A stretch of DNA of 64,000 nucleotides from Citrus sinensis (GCF_022201045.2 NC_068562.1:806001-870000), one strand, 5' to 3'. Positions 12,503 to 24,209 are shown, counted from the stretch's first letter. Notes: generated by a model from the letters alone, not told the origin. Numbers and translations: made by a program.

Positions 12503-13364
12503 TCATTCCTTGTTCATTGCAGCATCAGCAGCATCACTTTTTATCTGGTCATCATTGACACCAAGTATCTTGCCATCCTTTGGCACCAAGCTGGGGATTC
12601 CATCTTTTATCTATCCATTACACAAGTAGCAATGAACGTTTAGCCAAAAACCATAGATGAAAAAAATTGTGACAAAAGCCATTATGGTAAAGGCTCAGCA
12701 CCACTAAATCAGTAATTTTTACACACGAGAATAAGTTAAACAAACAGAAAAGTCCCTGATGGACAATTTCGATATCATCATTTAGAACTTGAACCAAAAA
12801 TCGGTGTGAAAGTTAAAGTAGCATCATATGTCACCTCCCTATTAAGCATGATTTTAAGATTCATGAGGTCTCTAACACACCAAAGCTTAGATCTTTCAAC
12901 AATTTTTTAATAACCCATTTCCCAAAATTTCCCTGAAAGTCAAGAACTGTATCTATTTATCACCAACTATCTGATTAACATTAAACAGAGAAATTGCAGT
13001 AGTGCAGGTATTTATAAAAAAAAAAACCTAGAACAGGCATTTATATTCTAAAATTAAACGTATCCCAGAAAAGAAACAAGAAATTGAATTTAAAAAAGAA
13101 TAAGGTAACAACTCACTGGAAAAGAAACGCCGATGGAATCACTGATCAAGGAATTAGTTTCTTCACATACCCTGGCATGAACAAATAAAAATAACCAATT
13201 ATAGCAATTAGCAAATCATGAATATCAATATTTTAGACATAAAAAGGAAGGAAAAAAAAATACCTAAGGGGCTGTTTGGTAAGTGGGCAGACGAGGATCT
13301 CAGAAAGAGTCTTACTGAGTCCCGTTCCTGCTTCTTTCAAAAGCGCTTTGCTTATTCTCACCAT
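12503..13364 (-). CDS. PREY/UPF0434 (Trm112-like) small protein, three exons
   Basis: Hidden gene made of three short exons: 13264-13364, 13117-13171 and 12503-12610 (101, 55 and 108 nt), giving 87 aa. The borders are canonical and the phases close exactly: AG|G at the first junction and phase 0 at the second. The protein starts MVRISKALL, then has TLSEILVCPLTKQPL, CEETNSLISDSIGVSFP and IKDGIPSLVPKDGKIL. That is the pattern of Trm112-like UPF0434 proteins (bacterial YcaR, human PREY), in which a Cys-Pro motif, an aromatic segment and a DGIP-x-L-x-P motif define the fold. Human PREY acts in mitochondria in coenzyme Q and pyrimidine synthesis and supports methyltransferase complexes. A similar role here is inference. 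The exon-2 acceptor is preceded by only a weak pyrimidine tract. Confidence 0.85.
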
Positions 13365-13907
13365 TTTATAATGATTCAAGTCTTGGGAGCTCCATTCGAG
13401 CATATTGGCTTTGGAAAATTGGACTTGCTTTGTAAGATGGTGCCAATAAATGGAAACGACAGCGTTTCTTCAAACGAAACTAAACGCACCGTTCGGTCCG
13501 TTCCTGCGTCGCAGAAGTGTGAACTTTGGAAATCGATTTCAAAGGCCACGTTTGGTTCAACTGATCGACTCATTCTGCAATCTGCACATGCCCAAAATTA
13601 CACCTGTTCGGCTGGCTAACTCCTCTGAGTTACTGAATGAGTATTTCTATGGACACCTCACTGTCCTCATCAAATCCTCCTTTCATGGTATCTATCATTA
13701 AATAATTAAAAGATTATTTTATGACCAGTGATATTTCACCCCTCAATTTATCTCAACAGTTTATTTTTTTTAATTACTCTCATTTATTTTTTAAATTATC
13801 CTTATTATAAATTAAGAATATGTATTTATTTTTTTAACTTTGTTCTTTTCTCTCTCATTTGCGCCTTCACTTTCTCAAGAATGACCACTATACATATCTT
13901 CATCACC
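13365..13907. other. Upstream region of the PREY-like gene
   Basis: Presumed minus-strand promoter and 5' UTR of the PREY-like gene. It is GC-richer than the surroundings up to about 13680 and then AT-rich. Overlapping short frames on both strands show no domain. Confidence 0.4.
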
Positions 13908-14632
13908 TAGAGCTGGCAAAATGGGTCATCGGGTCGTGTTCGTGTCGTGTCAGTTTCGTGTCGTGTTAAATTTAGGTCGATCCAAACCCGACTCATTTAA
14001 TAATCGTGTCAAAATATTGAGACCCAAACCCAACACGGAAAAATAATTGGGTTACCCAATAACCTGTTTAATATATATATATTGAACAAAAGTTACATCA
14101 AATATTTACACACTAACATACATACGTATGTACATAAATAAATACATACATACATACATAATTTATCGATATTATAAAATATACATATCTACCAATATAT
14201 TACACATGTACACTATTGAGGTTTTAATTATATATATATATATAATATTATATATCAATATTATAAAATATACATGTCTATCAATTTTTACACATTTACA
14301 CTATTGAATCTCTAAATGTATGTAAAATTTTATAAATAAAACATTGTGTTTATATTCACCCTTTTAAAGAATAAAAAAGAAAAAGAAAATCATCTCTAAT
14401 ATTTGAGTTTTAATTATAAGAATATGTAAATTATTTTAAAATAGAAAATATAATCGGGTCATTGATCGGGTAAATGGGTTAAGAATTTTAACCCAAACCC
14501 GACACGGAAAAAAATCGTGTTGACCCGGACCCGACCCATTTAATAATCGTGTTAAATTTGACGACTCATACTCATTTATTTATATCGTGTTCGTGCCGGG
14601 TAATCGGGTCGTGTCAAATTTTGCCAGCTCTA
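13908..14632. mobile_element. hAT-like non-autonomous element, 725 bp
   Basis: The terminal inverted repeats are TAGAGCTGGCAAAATGGGTC at the left and, reverse-complemented, TAGAGCTGGCAAAATTTGAC at the right. Subterminal regions are rich in GGGTCGTGTC/CGTGT motifs in both orientations. The middle is AT-rich with ACATAC microsatellites. There is no coding frame. TAGAG-type ends with repeated subterminal motifs resemble hAT elements. I could not find a clean 8-bp target duplication, so the family is tentative. Confidence 0.6.
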
Positions 14633-15866
14633 TGACATCACCATCAAATCTATAATTAGAAATTAAACAATTATTTTGTATTTTTAAAATTTTTTTGGTA
14701 TATTACAGTGAAACCAGCCAAATGAACATATTGATTACACACAAAATTCTGAGTCTGCATAAATTATTTGTGCAACAAGTCCAAAATTAAAAGTAACTAA
14801 TTACAATTTACAAGTTCCAGGCTAACACAAAATTCCAGGTGGAATAAAGTTGAAGCTCCTCAATTCTCGTTGACACAAAGGCTCGAAAAATCATGTGCTT
14901 TCCAAAAAAAATTATATATATATAAACATAATAATTAAAAATCTCACCACTATGAGATTGCACTCGATTGAGAGTAATAAGGGAAAATTTGATGAAGAAA
15001 AAAGAAATAGAAGTAGAGGTAGTAGTAGTAGTGTTTGAAGGCTTTGTATGACTCATTTATATAAAAAGTCATTTATAGTTTTTTTTCTAATTCAATTTTT
15101 AGATTACTCGTCCACTTTTCTTATTAAATTTAAATTAATTTTTCATGCATCCTATAATTTAATTTAATTTGAATAATTCAAATCATGTATAATTTAATTT
15201 AATTTGACTTATTGAGACGCAACCAATTTCAATATCAAAGAAAAAAAATATTTACTTTCACTTTCTTTAAATAATTACTTTGAAATACCAATAAAATTCC
15301 AACATATTGCTTTTGTTTTGATAACTAGTAACTACTCTCTTTTACAATTGCGAGGGTAAATTCACAGTGTTGACACTTTACAACGCATACATAATTCAGT
15401 GTAGAAAGACCCAAAATTTAAACTCTATATGCATTCCTCAGTACCTAAACACCATACGATGAGCATGATGTAATTTTTATTATATTTTTAGTTTTTTTTT
15501 AATTGAAAGGTAAGTCTTTAGGTTTAAGCTGTCTGTATTTTAATTTGGTCATAAAAAAAATTACTTGGAAAAAATATTAAAAAATTTAAATTTGATCAAA
15601 TTACTCGGAGAATCGAACATATTTTTCACTCGATATTTGACTCTGACCGAACCGGTTCTTATCGAACCCAGTTTACGTCGGATTTTGGATCACGGGGCGC
15701 CACCCGGCTCATTTTGAACTTTGCCACCGAAAGTCCAAACATCTTTCGCAGGGATCCACCGATGAGTATAAAGCGAAGCCACATCGTCCTCCTCATTCCA
15801 AGATCGATTGTTCGATGTCACGTATCGAGTGAAAAGCAAGAGCGAAAACGAGAGTGATGTGTGGTA
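14633..15866. other. Spacer and PPR gene promoter region
   Basis: AT-rich to about 15600, then GC-richer sequence likely to be promoter and leader of the PPR gene. No gene is seen in the first part. Confidence 0.4.
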
Positions 15867-15989
15867 ATGGCGCTGACCAAATTGGAATTAAGATTCAATT
15901 CTAAACACAAAGTTGCAAATGAATGGCAAGAAACGCAAAACGAGAACTCTTTAGATTTAGACGCACAATTTTGTCTCACCCGAATCTAG
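15867..15989 (+). promoter_or_regulatory. Two upstream ATGs overlapping the PPR start
   Basis: One ATG at 15867 opens a 40-codon frame that ends at 15989, past the PPR start. A second at 15919 opens an 11-codon frame ending at 15954, and its ATG lies only 4 nt before the PPR ATG at 15923. All three are in different frames. If transcription starts upstream of 15867, initiation at 15923 would need leaky scanning. Confidence 0.5.
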
Positions 15990-17578
15990 CATCCACCTCA
16001 AAACCGAACACGAGCAGCCTCTCTTTCTCTTCAATCTTATCCTCGTCATCTAGTTGCTACAGTGAGGATAGAACTATCTCTTTTTTAAAATCATGTCAGA
16101 ACATGAAACAGCTACTTCAGATCCAAGCCCATTTGATCACTTCTGGTCTTTTCTTCAACAACTCATTTTGGACCATAAATCTTTTAAAGCATTCTGCGGA
16201 TTTTGGGAGTCCGGATTACACTGTTTTGGTTTTTAAATGCATTAATAATCCAGGGACGTTTTGTGTCAATGCTGTTATTAAAGCTTATTCAAATAGTTGC
16301 GTCCCGGATCAAGGTGTGGTCTTTTATCTTCAGATGATTAAAAATGGATTTATGCCGAACAGTTATACTTTTGTGTCGCTTTTTGGATCTTGTGCGAAGA
16401 CGGGTTGTGTTGAGAGAGGCGGGATGTGTCATGGATTGGCTTTGAAAAACGGGGTCGATTTTGAATTGCCAGTGATGAACTCTTTGATTAACATGTATGG
16501 TTGTTTCGGGGCAATGGACTGTGCTAGGAATATGTTTGTTCAAATGTCGCCCAGGGATTTGATTTCTTGGAATTCTATTGTCAGTGGGCATGTGAGGTCT
16601 GGTGACATGTCGGCTGCTCATGAGCTGTTTGATATAATGCCTGAGAGGAATGTGGTTTCTTGGAATATCATGATTAGTGGTTATTCAAAGAGTGGGAATC
16701 CCGGTTGTTCGTTGAAATTGTTTAGGGAAATGATGAAGAGTGGATTTAGAGGGAATGATAAAACAATGGCAAGTGTGCTCACTGCATGTGGCAGGTCCGC
16801 GAGATTTAATGAGGGAAGATCAGTTCATGGGTATACTGTAAGGACTTCATTGAAACCAAACATCATCCTTGACACGGCCTTGATAGATTTGTATAGTAAG
16901 TGCCAGAAAGTAGAGGTAGCGCAAAGAGTTTTTGATAGCATGGCTGATAGGAATTTAGTTTGCTGGAATGCAATGATTTTGGGGCACTGCATTCATGGAA
17001 AACCAGAGGAAGGAATTAAATTGTTTACAGCTTTAGTGAACGGGACTGTAGCAGGAGGCAGCATTTCTCCTGATGAAATAACTTTCATTGGCGTTATTTG
17101 TGCTTGTGTTCGAGCAGAATTGTTGACAGAGGGAAGAATCTATTTCAGAAAGATGATTGATTTTTATAAAATAAAGCCAAATTTCGCTCATTATTGGTGC
17201 ATGGCCAACCTTTATGCTGGAGCAGAGCTTACAGAAGAGGCAGAGGAAATTTTAAGGAAGATGCCTGAAGACAATGACAATATGTCATTCGAATCCATAA
17301 TGTGGGTTAGCTTACTCAGTCTATGTCGTTTTCAAGGAGCTGTAGCTATGGTAGAGAGACTTGCAAAGTCTTTTGTCGACATGGATCCTCAGGATTTTTC
17401 AAGATATCAGTTTCTATTGAATGTATATGCCGTGGCAGGCCAATGGGAGGATGTAGCTAGGGTAAGAGAGCTGATGAAGAAGCGACGGATGGGGAGAATG
17501 CCTGGATGTCGTCTTGTAGACTTGAAAGAAGTAGTTGAAAAGTTAAAAGTGTTGGACATTTTTGGAGAGGTGGAATGA
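15923..17578 (+). CDS. PLS-class pentatricopeptide repeat protein, E-type, like At3g51320
   Basis: Intron-less 551-aa protein. PPR proteins bind organelle RNA one base per repeat, and PLS-class members often direct C-to-U editing. The first 40 residues are rich in Arg and Ser with few acids, as expected of a mitochondrial or plastid targeting peptide. Repeats run from about residue 65 to 470, with P, L and S motifs recognisable by segments such as NSLINMYGCFG, DLISWNSIVSGHVRSG and NVVSWNIMISGYSKSG. The end matches an E domain (YQFLLNVYAVAGQWEDVARV, then the RELMKKRR and PGCRLVDL motifs). There is no DYW deaminase domain, so any editing would need a partner in trans. The overall order and length recall Arabidopsis At3g51320. 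The target RNA cannot be read reliably by eye. Confidence 0.9.
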   Translation: MARNAKRELFRFRRTILSHPNLASTSKPNTSSLSFSSILSSSSSCYSEDRTISFLKSCQNMKQLLQIQAHLITSGLFFNNSFWTINLLKHSADFGSPDYTVLVFKCINNPGTFCVNAVIKAYSNSCVPDQGVVFYLQMIKNGFMPNSYTFVSLFGSCAKTGCVERGGMCHGLALKNGVDFELPVMNSLINMYGCFGAMDCARNMFVQMSPRDLISWNSIVSGHVRSGDMSAAHELFDIMPERNVVSWNIMISGYSKSGNPGCSLKLFREMMKSGFRGNDKTMASVLTACGRSARFNEGRSVHGYTVRTSLKPNIILDTALIDLYSKCQKVEVAQRVFDSMADRNLVCWNAMILGHCIHGKPEEGIKLFTALVNGTVAGGSISPDEITFIGVICACVRAELLTEGRIYFRKMIDFYKIKPNFAHYWCMANLYAGAELTEEAEEILRKMPEDNDNMSFESIMWVSLLSLCRFQGAVAMVERLAKSFVDMDPQDFSRYQFLLNVYAVAGQWEDVARVRELMKKRRMGRMPGCRLVDLKEVVEKLKVLDIFGEVE

Positions 17579-18648
17579 AAGAGGAGGTGAACAAAATGAT
17601 GGAGTGCAGACAGTCAAGATCGTTAGCTACTGTCTCGAAGCAGCTACCCAGGCACAAGAACAAGTCCGGAAGTTAACATCACAACTAAATGTTGTTGTGA
17701 TGATGCAATGTAATCTTTCTAAACTGTGGCACTGCTGCATCGTCTCCCAACCATTACAGAGTGAACTTAAAAGAGAGTAACTCTGTAGGAACTAGGAAGG
17801 ATACCAGCACGATGCTTGAAGTTGAGATCAAGTTTTATATGATTTTGTTGTGATAGTAAGTTTAATATATGTGCAGGTGAGCATATACACCTCCATCAAT
17901 ACACTCTTTCGTCTGCGTACACAAGACGTGAGCATGATGATGGTCAACGGACTTTGAGATTTTTCTTTAGGTTGTCGAAATCTTTCCAGTTTGTTTCTGC
18001 GGCACAATGGAACGAGATTCCAAATAATATTCGAATTTTTATACTGAATTTGCCCTTGTTGCATATTAGATTTATTTTTTATTTTCCAATTTAATTCACT
18101 TAAATTCATACTTGTTCACTTTCCAAAACTTAGTCGACCTTCAAATTGTATAACTGTTATTAAAGGTAGCAATTTGAATTACGACATGGATACGACATAA
18201 TTTTTTTGGATTTATATTGATAAAAATTGACACGAGTAATAATCATTCTGCATTCGTATTGGACCTTTTTAGTAATTAAGTCATTAATGCATTTATGACA
18301 TGAATATTAATTAAAGTGATAATACAACTTGAAAATAACAAATATATATTTAATACCAAGTTAATTATTTTATGTAATAACTTTATAATTTCATAAACTT
18401 ATTCATATGTTATTAAATATCATGTTAATTTATTTATACTCCATTTTCAAATAATAATATTGACATACTTATTACAATTAAATTTATTTTTAATTTTCTA
18501 GAATTAAATGTACTAAATGAGTTAACATGATTAATAAATTGATCATATTAGTATTTGTTCAAATTTGACATGAATAGACTAACAATAGCGCGAATTACCA
18601 TCCCCGGCTATTACTTACTTGCGTCATGTAAATCGACAATGTTGTTAG
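17579..18648. other. PPR gene 3' flank, AT-rich
   Basis: Probable 3' UTR to about 18110, then AT-rich spacer. No gene is seen. Confidence 0.4.
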
Positions 18649-20438
18649 TGCATTAGATTGCACATTTAGTAACAAGGGGAGAGACCAGTGGAATAGATCG
18701 GTCACTTCCTAACCCTCTAAATTAACAAACAACACAAGAAGCCAGAGCCAGGCAAGTGACTTGATCTTCGAAGAAAGTCATCTGAAAAATTAACTCCGAA
18801 TACATTTAAACTATTTCTCAATCATATGTGACAATAACTAATCACAATGAGCATCATGCCACCATCTATAACTTACCACTCCAGCTTGGTAAAAACTCTT
18901 GATAACAACTGTAATAATGAATTCACAACAAAGTCAACACATAGTAAAAAAATCCATGACATGGCATTTGAAACTATAAAACTACTAAGCCACAGCGAGA
19001 AAATCATCCAATCAATGGATAGGTTTTAAAAGTTGCATTATTCCTCACAGGCAGGTCCATTCGTGCGTAGACCATATAAAGATACAAAATAACATGCATG
19101 GTACCAAAATGAATTAGTCAGAATTTAATGGTCTAAGGATCTTGATAACAACTTTGCAAGCAGGAAAAGATGGCCAGCAACTCCTACCAGTTCCATCAAA
19201 ATCAGACCACTATTTATTTACATTTCAGTTAGCTTATAAGTTTGCAAGTAGGGACAGGCAAAAGATAGGGCGGTCAATAACATCTACATACAACATGTTA
19301 AAGGACAGATGAGAGTGATGCAATTATTTCATCTATGTTAAACAAGTTTCATTCAAATGCCCACTGGTTCTCCCTACAGCATTCTTCATTCTCTGGGGTG
19401 AAGTCATTCCTGATGTTAAAGGACTTCCAAATCTCTTCAACTTGTTGATCATGTCTGCAGCAGTCTGGCAGCCTAAAAATGGGAGCTAAAATCCAGCAGC
19501 CCCTTGATTTTCAAATTGATTGCCTCCTGCAACATTAGACCAACAATAGTTGCTCCAATGATTGCTTCAAGCATAACTGAAATAATATATTGTTATTGTA
19601 TTACCAATGGTGAGCAATCTCAGATACATGACAATCACACAAAACCCTAAACACAACAACTAGTGTAAATACATGCAAAAGAACATGTAAGCATGCAACA
19701 AAAGGCAATTCAAAACCAATAGAGCAACTAGTGGAAATTTACTGCATTAAAAGAGTCCAAGAATCACTGTCATAAACATGAGAAATTCTATAAGACATCA
19801 GAGGTATCACGACAGCCATACAATAAACAAATGATGCCTTGACATGTATACATTTATTTTAAAAAACCACCATACAAGTAGCGATTATATTAAATTCAAT
19901 TACACATGCCATACACGCATTGATTGATTGTATTACCTCTAATGTATTCTAGAATTCCTTCCACACACTGGCTGCAACAACATCAAATAACTATCTAGTC
20001 TTTCTACATTTGTAAGCTATTAACTCATTACGTCAAATAAAATAATTGTACAAGAGCAAGCAGTCTACCATGCAATCGCCAAGTTCATAACATAAGCATA
20101 CCTTACAAACCCGAACGTCAAAGATATTAGTAGATAATACACAAATGAATCGCTATTAGTGGAATAACAAGAAATAAGCCCAAATATTCCATATTAAGTA
20201 AGAAACATTATTTTCAAACCATAACTTAAAGGAAAAATTAAATAAAGAGATCTTATTATTGAAAATAATAAGATCGAAGAGTGGCCTGGTCAACCTTGGC
20301 GACGATAGCATCCTAGCTCTTGAGATCCTTCCTAACCAACACCTCCTCGATCGTAGAAGCCTCTAGGTGTTTCTTTCAATAATCAACCACCTTCACCAGG
20401 ATCTTGCTAGTAACAAAAACCGTTATCAGTGCAGCAAC
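18649..20438. repeat. Tandem segmental duplication, unit A (with broken SKP1 copy)
   Basis: This unit aligns along its whole length with 20449-22185. Both begin with a 'gtgcattaga(t/c)tgca' segment and then share the 3' flank, the 3' part of SKP1, its intron and the inner part of SKP1 exon 1. Divergence is clear, with many substitutions and indels, so the duplication is not recent. Confidence 0.8.
19349..20430 (-). pseudogene. SKP1 pseudogene, truncated and frameshifted
   Basis: On the minus strand, 20268-20430 corresponds to the inner part of SKP1 exon 1, and 19349 to about 19533 corresponds to exon 2, ending in a WAFE-stop-like sequence. About the first 40 codons (start and N-terminal BTB/POZ part) are missing because the duplication breakpoint falls inside exon 1. 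Exon 2 has an insertion with an in-frame TAG near 19475-19490 and has lost the segment encoding KGKTPEE. The intron is retained, so this arose by DNA duplication, not retroposition. Part of it could be transcribed, but it cannot make a SKP1 protein. Confidence 0.88.
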
Positions 20439-20448
20439 AAGTTTTTTG

Positions 20449-22185
20449 GTGCATTAGACTGCATATATTAGTAAAAACAACAGAATTCCTGTGAAGCAGA
20501 TAGTTCCTATCCCTCAAAGTTAATAAATACATTAATAAATACTACAGGGATAGTTCCTATCCTTCAAAGTTAGTAAATACTACAGGGACATATACAAGAA
20601 GGTGGGCATGTAGATCTGATACAGTTAAACTATCTATAGACCATTTATGATGACATATAATCAAAGAGATCCCAACAATCTGTTACCTAAAATAGTTACT
20701 TCTCCAACTTGGAGAAAGCTCTGGATTACCAAACAAGATTAAAGACCAAGTCATAAAGTTTGTAGAAGAGAGCGAAGGTCAACACATGTCTACGTATCCC
20801 ATCACCTGGCATTTAAAACTATTGAGCCACGACAAACTGATTATCTTATATAGGTTTCAACGTCACATTACTCCCACATGCAGGTCCATTCAAATACAGA
20901 CAAACCGGGATCCAAAACCATTTACACCTGTTGCATTCATATATATATAAAGAAAGAAAATAACACGCATCGAACCAAAAGGAATTAGTCAAATTCAATG
21001 ATCCAACGGTCTTGATAGCAAGCAGGAAAGGATGGACCAGACCAACTGCTACCAGTTCCACCAGAACAGACTATTATTTACATTTCAAACAGCTAATAAG
21101 TTCGAAAGTACAATGAGAAAGGAAAAGATAAGCCCTAGAAAACTACATCTACATGTTAAAGACAGCAAGATTGCAAGACAATGATAATGAAAAATTGTCT
21201 TTGTTGAAACAACTTTCACTCAAAAGCCCACTGGTTCTCCCTACGGACCTCTTCTTCCTCCTCTGGAGTGAAGTCATTCTTGATGTTAAAGGTCTTTCGA
21301 ATCTCCTCCGGAGTCTTTCCCTTGATCATGTCAGCAACAGTCTGGCAGGTAAGGTCCAGCAGCCCCTTGATGTTCAGGTAGTTTGCTGCCTGTAAAAAAA
21401 AGAAAAAAAAAATCCAAGCATTACTTTTCAAACGTAACTGAAATAAAAAATTGTTTTTCTATTACCACCGGCAAGCATTTTCAAAACGAGACAATCGCAC
21501 AAAACAGGAAACCTTAAACACAAAGTGGAGTGTGAATACATGAAATACAACATGCATGCAAGCACAAAACGAACGGTCAATTTCCTTCATAAAAATGATC
21601 CTAGAATCACACCCATAAAGACAGTGCCCACAACAACATCACTTAACTACAAAGTCCTTCTACAATTGTTACCAGCAATCAGATTTGAAAAACATCATAA
21701 ATTCGTAAGCTTTTGAGCAAGTAAAATACTAATTAACTCACTAAATCACAAAATATAATTGCAGAATTACGGACGGAGCAAACAATTAGGAGATGCAAGA
21801 TCACAACAAAAACATACCTTACAAACCCTAACATAAAAAATATTGGCAATATTACCCAAAGCAATCAGTATTAGAGAATGAAAAGAGATAAAGCCAAAAT
21901 TTTCATATTAGGATTTCAAACCCTAACTTTGATCAAGCAAAGAGATAAACAATACCGACCAGGATGAGATCGAAGAGAGTGGCCTGGTCAACTTTGACGA
22001 AGTCAGTGTCCCAGCTTTTGAGATCCTCCTCACCACCGTTAGTGGCAGTACCGTTGCTGTTGGCGCCGCTGTTGTTGCTATCCTGGGTCGCAGGAACCTC
22101 CACGTGTTTCTTGCAATACTCAACCACCTTCGCCAGGATCTTGCCCGTCACGTTCGGTAACGGGATGCCGTTATCGGCGCAGTCG
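20449..22185. repeat. Tandem segmental duplication, unit B (with intact SKP1)
   Basis: This is the partner of 18649-20438. It contains a small extra tandem repeat at about 20500-20585, where 'gatagttcctatcc(c/t)tcaaagtta' occurs twice. The SKP1 start codon and promoter lie just outside the right breakpoint. Confidence 0.8.
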
Positions 22186-22292
22186 TCCTCGATCATGTGC
22201 TTGATGGTCGTCGACTCAAGCGCGACAGCCTCCTCGACCTCGAACGACTCGCCGTCACAGCTCTTGAGTACGATCATCTTAGGAGACGACAT
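21216..22292 (-). CDS. SKP1: SKP1-like protein (ASK1 type), SCF ubiquitin ligase adaptor
   Basis: Two exons: 21960-22292 and 21216-21389, joined in phase 0 (DLIL|AANYLN), giving 168 aa. The length and single intron are typical of plant SKP1 genes. SKP1 links CUL1 to F-box proteins in SCF E3 ligases in the nucleus and cytosol. Residues 1-65 form the BTB/POZ fold ([36 protein letters not shown]). An acidic, Asn/Ser/Gly-rich loop follows at about 75-100. The C-terminal F-box-binding helices include [20 protein letters not shown], then the [20 protein letters not shown] segment, and end WAFE. All these hallmark motifs are intact. A TATA-like box lies 73-80 bp upstream. A truncated copy lies tandemly downstream. 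The F-box gene at 43433 is one possible partner class, but the distance implies no regulatory link. Confidence 0.96.
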
Positions 22293-22364
22293 CGTTTCGA
22301 GAAGAAAGAAAACAAATCTGACTTTGTCTCCTCCGCTTAGTTTATTCGTCCAATGAAAAGCGGG

Positions 22365-22372
22365 TTTATATA
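22365..22372 (-). promoter_or_regulatory. TATA box of SKP1
   Basis: TATATAAA on the minus strand, about 73 bp before the ATG and embedded in ACTATATATAAACCC. Position and sequence fit a plant core promoter. Confidence 0.6.
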
Positions 22373-23010
22373 TAGTAGGGGTAGGGCGAAATTGTGAAAT
22401 CGTAATCAGATTTTGTGGGGTAATGCTGCCGACTGCATACGTGTCGTAATGTTTTTTTAAATGATAATCAGACTATAACTACTGTACGAGATTATTACTA
22501 TATTTACATTCAGATTAAATTGTTATTCAGCTAAAGGCCGAGTGACTTGTTACTAATTGAAGTTTTTTTAATGTTTTTTAATGCCCGTCTAAATTAGATA
22601 AAGCTTGTGGCACTATACTTTTTTTTAATAGATTATGGTACAATACTTACCACAACTAGTTATGGGAAAATTCTGACGTACCCTCTCTTTAAATCATTCT
22701 CATATTATTGAAAACATCAAATTATCTCCACAACTCATTATTTCTATGTTATTTTTAATAGCCAAAAAGATTAAATAGTTTTTACACATTTTCTTAACAG
22801 TCAATTAATAAAAAAAGGTCATACCTAGGTAAATTAATTTTCATGGATCCAAATCTTGTTAGCGTAAAGGGCTACACATTATGTAATTTTAATGATAACA
22901 AACATGTGTCTTAAGTGATTTTATAAATATTGTATTTTACATTTCACTAGTTCTTGAAGGATAATATTTATGATGAGGTGAATCACCTTAAATCAAGTTC
23001 AAGACACTTA

Positions 23011-23835
23011 TGCTGCGTTTACTTTTTGGATTGGAGTGTGAATCCTGAGGAGTGGGAATCCTTGGATTATGAGTGTGGAGTGGGAGTGGGAGTAGAGTGT
23101 TTACTTAGACTAAATGAAAGTATGGATTGTCAATCAGAATCCCAATTATTTGTTTACTTTGTTTTAGATTGGGAGTAAATTGTTTTAAATTACAATTTTA
23201 TCCTTATGTAGAGAATTATAATTTGTAATTAAAAAATTAATAACAAATATATTTGGAAAATAAAATAAATATTTTATTATATTTATAAATTAATAATAAT
23301 TACTAATATTCTTAATTATGTAAATCATAATTTTTTATTAATTTTAATTTAAATTATGTGAATAAAAATTATTAATAATAGCAACACAAATGAAATATTA
23401 TTATTGATAATATAGTACAAAATTAATATTTTTTAGAATAAAATATTTATTATTATTAATTAAATAAATAATTAATATTTATTAAAATTAATGTTTAATA
23501 TTATTAATTTAAATATAATATTTATTTATTTTTATTTTATTAAATTTAATAAAATAAATATGATATCATTATTATTTTTAATAAATATGATATTATTTAT
23601 TTTATTAAATATTATTTATTTATGTTAATTTTAATTATAAGGATAAAATGAGAAGAGGGGGGAGTGGATTCCCACTCCCACCTCCCCCCATGGGAGTGGG
23701 AATCCCACTCCCCACTCCAAAATTGAGTGGGACCCACGGATTTCCACTCTCACTCCCCCCTTTTTTAAGGTAAGTAAACACTGGAGTCGGAGGAATCCAC
23801 ACTCCACACTCCAACTCCAGCAAGTAAACACTACC
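23011..23835. mobile_element. 825-bp MITE nested in the LTR (TTA target duplication)
   Basis: Flanked by TTA at 23008-23010 and 23836-23838. The left end reads TGCTGCGTTTACTT and then 'ggattggagtgtg'. The right end, reverse-complemented, reads GGTAGTGTTTACTTGCTGG and then 'agttggagtgtgg'. Subterminal regions hold many 'ggagtggga' blocks, and the centre is nearly pure A/T. There is no coding sequence. The TWA target duplication points to PIF/Harbinger. Confidence 0.75.
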
Positions 23836-24209
23836 TTAATGAATAACGACGCGATCAAGAATAAAGTTTAGAGCTCAATGTACTAATTATTACGACAAAT
23901 TCTTGTAAAGCCGGTATGATTTAATTGATGCATGATTTAGTATTTGAGAAGCTCAAGAATCTATTTAAATAATTACTTTTCGTAAATTAAAAGGTTTTAT
24001 ATTTATAAGATAAGGTGCTTTATGAATTTGAGTAATTTGGATTAAAATAAAAAAGTTTTGCAATCCTTGATTTTAATAAATATTTTTAAATTTCAAAATT
24101 GGACTTATTTGCAAACTATTGAAACCTCCTAGGTCATATTATAATTTATGGAAGTTTGAGGAACCCAATGAAATCCAAACACTTGAAAACCAAAATTGGA
24201 CAAAGAGTA

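Noticed and set aside
13265-13290. 'ggggctgtttggtaagtggg' looks like the terminal repeat of a Tourist-type MITE.
   Set aside because: On the minus strand it is the end of PREY exon 1 (VCPLTKQPL), with a proper donor directly after it. No matching inverted end exists downstream.
13376-13701. Overlapping frames on both strands upstream of the PREY-like gene.
   Set aside because: No domain. They probably reflect a GC-richer promoter/leader region with few stops.
18649-22185. Two SKP1 genes in tandem.
   Set aside because: The left copy has no start region, an in-frame stop and a deletion in exon 2, so it is a pseudogene.
21964-22356. 130-codon plus-strand frame opposite SKP1.
   Set aside because: It is antisense to SKP1 exon 1, whose protein is clearly conserved.
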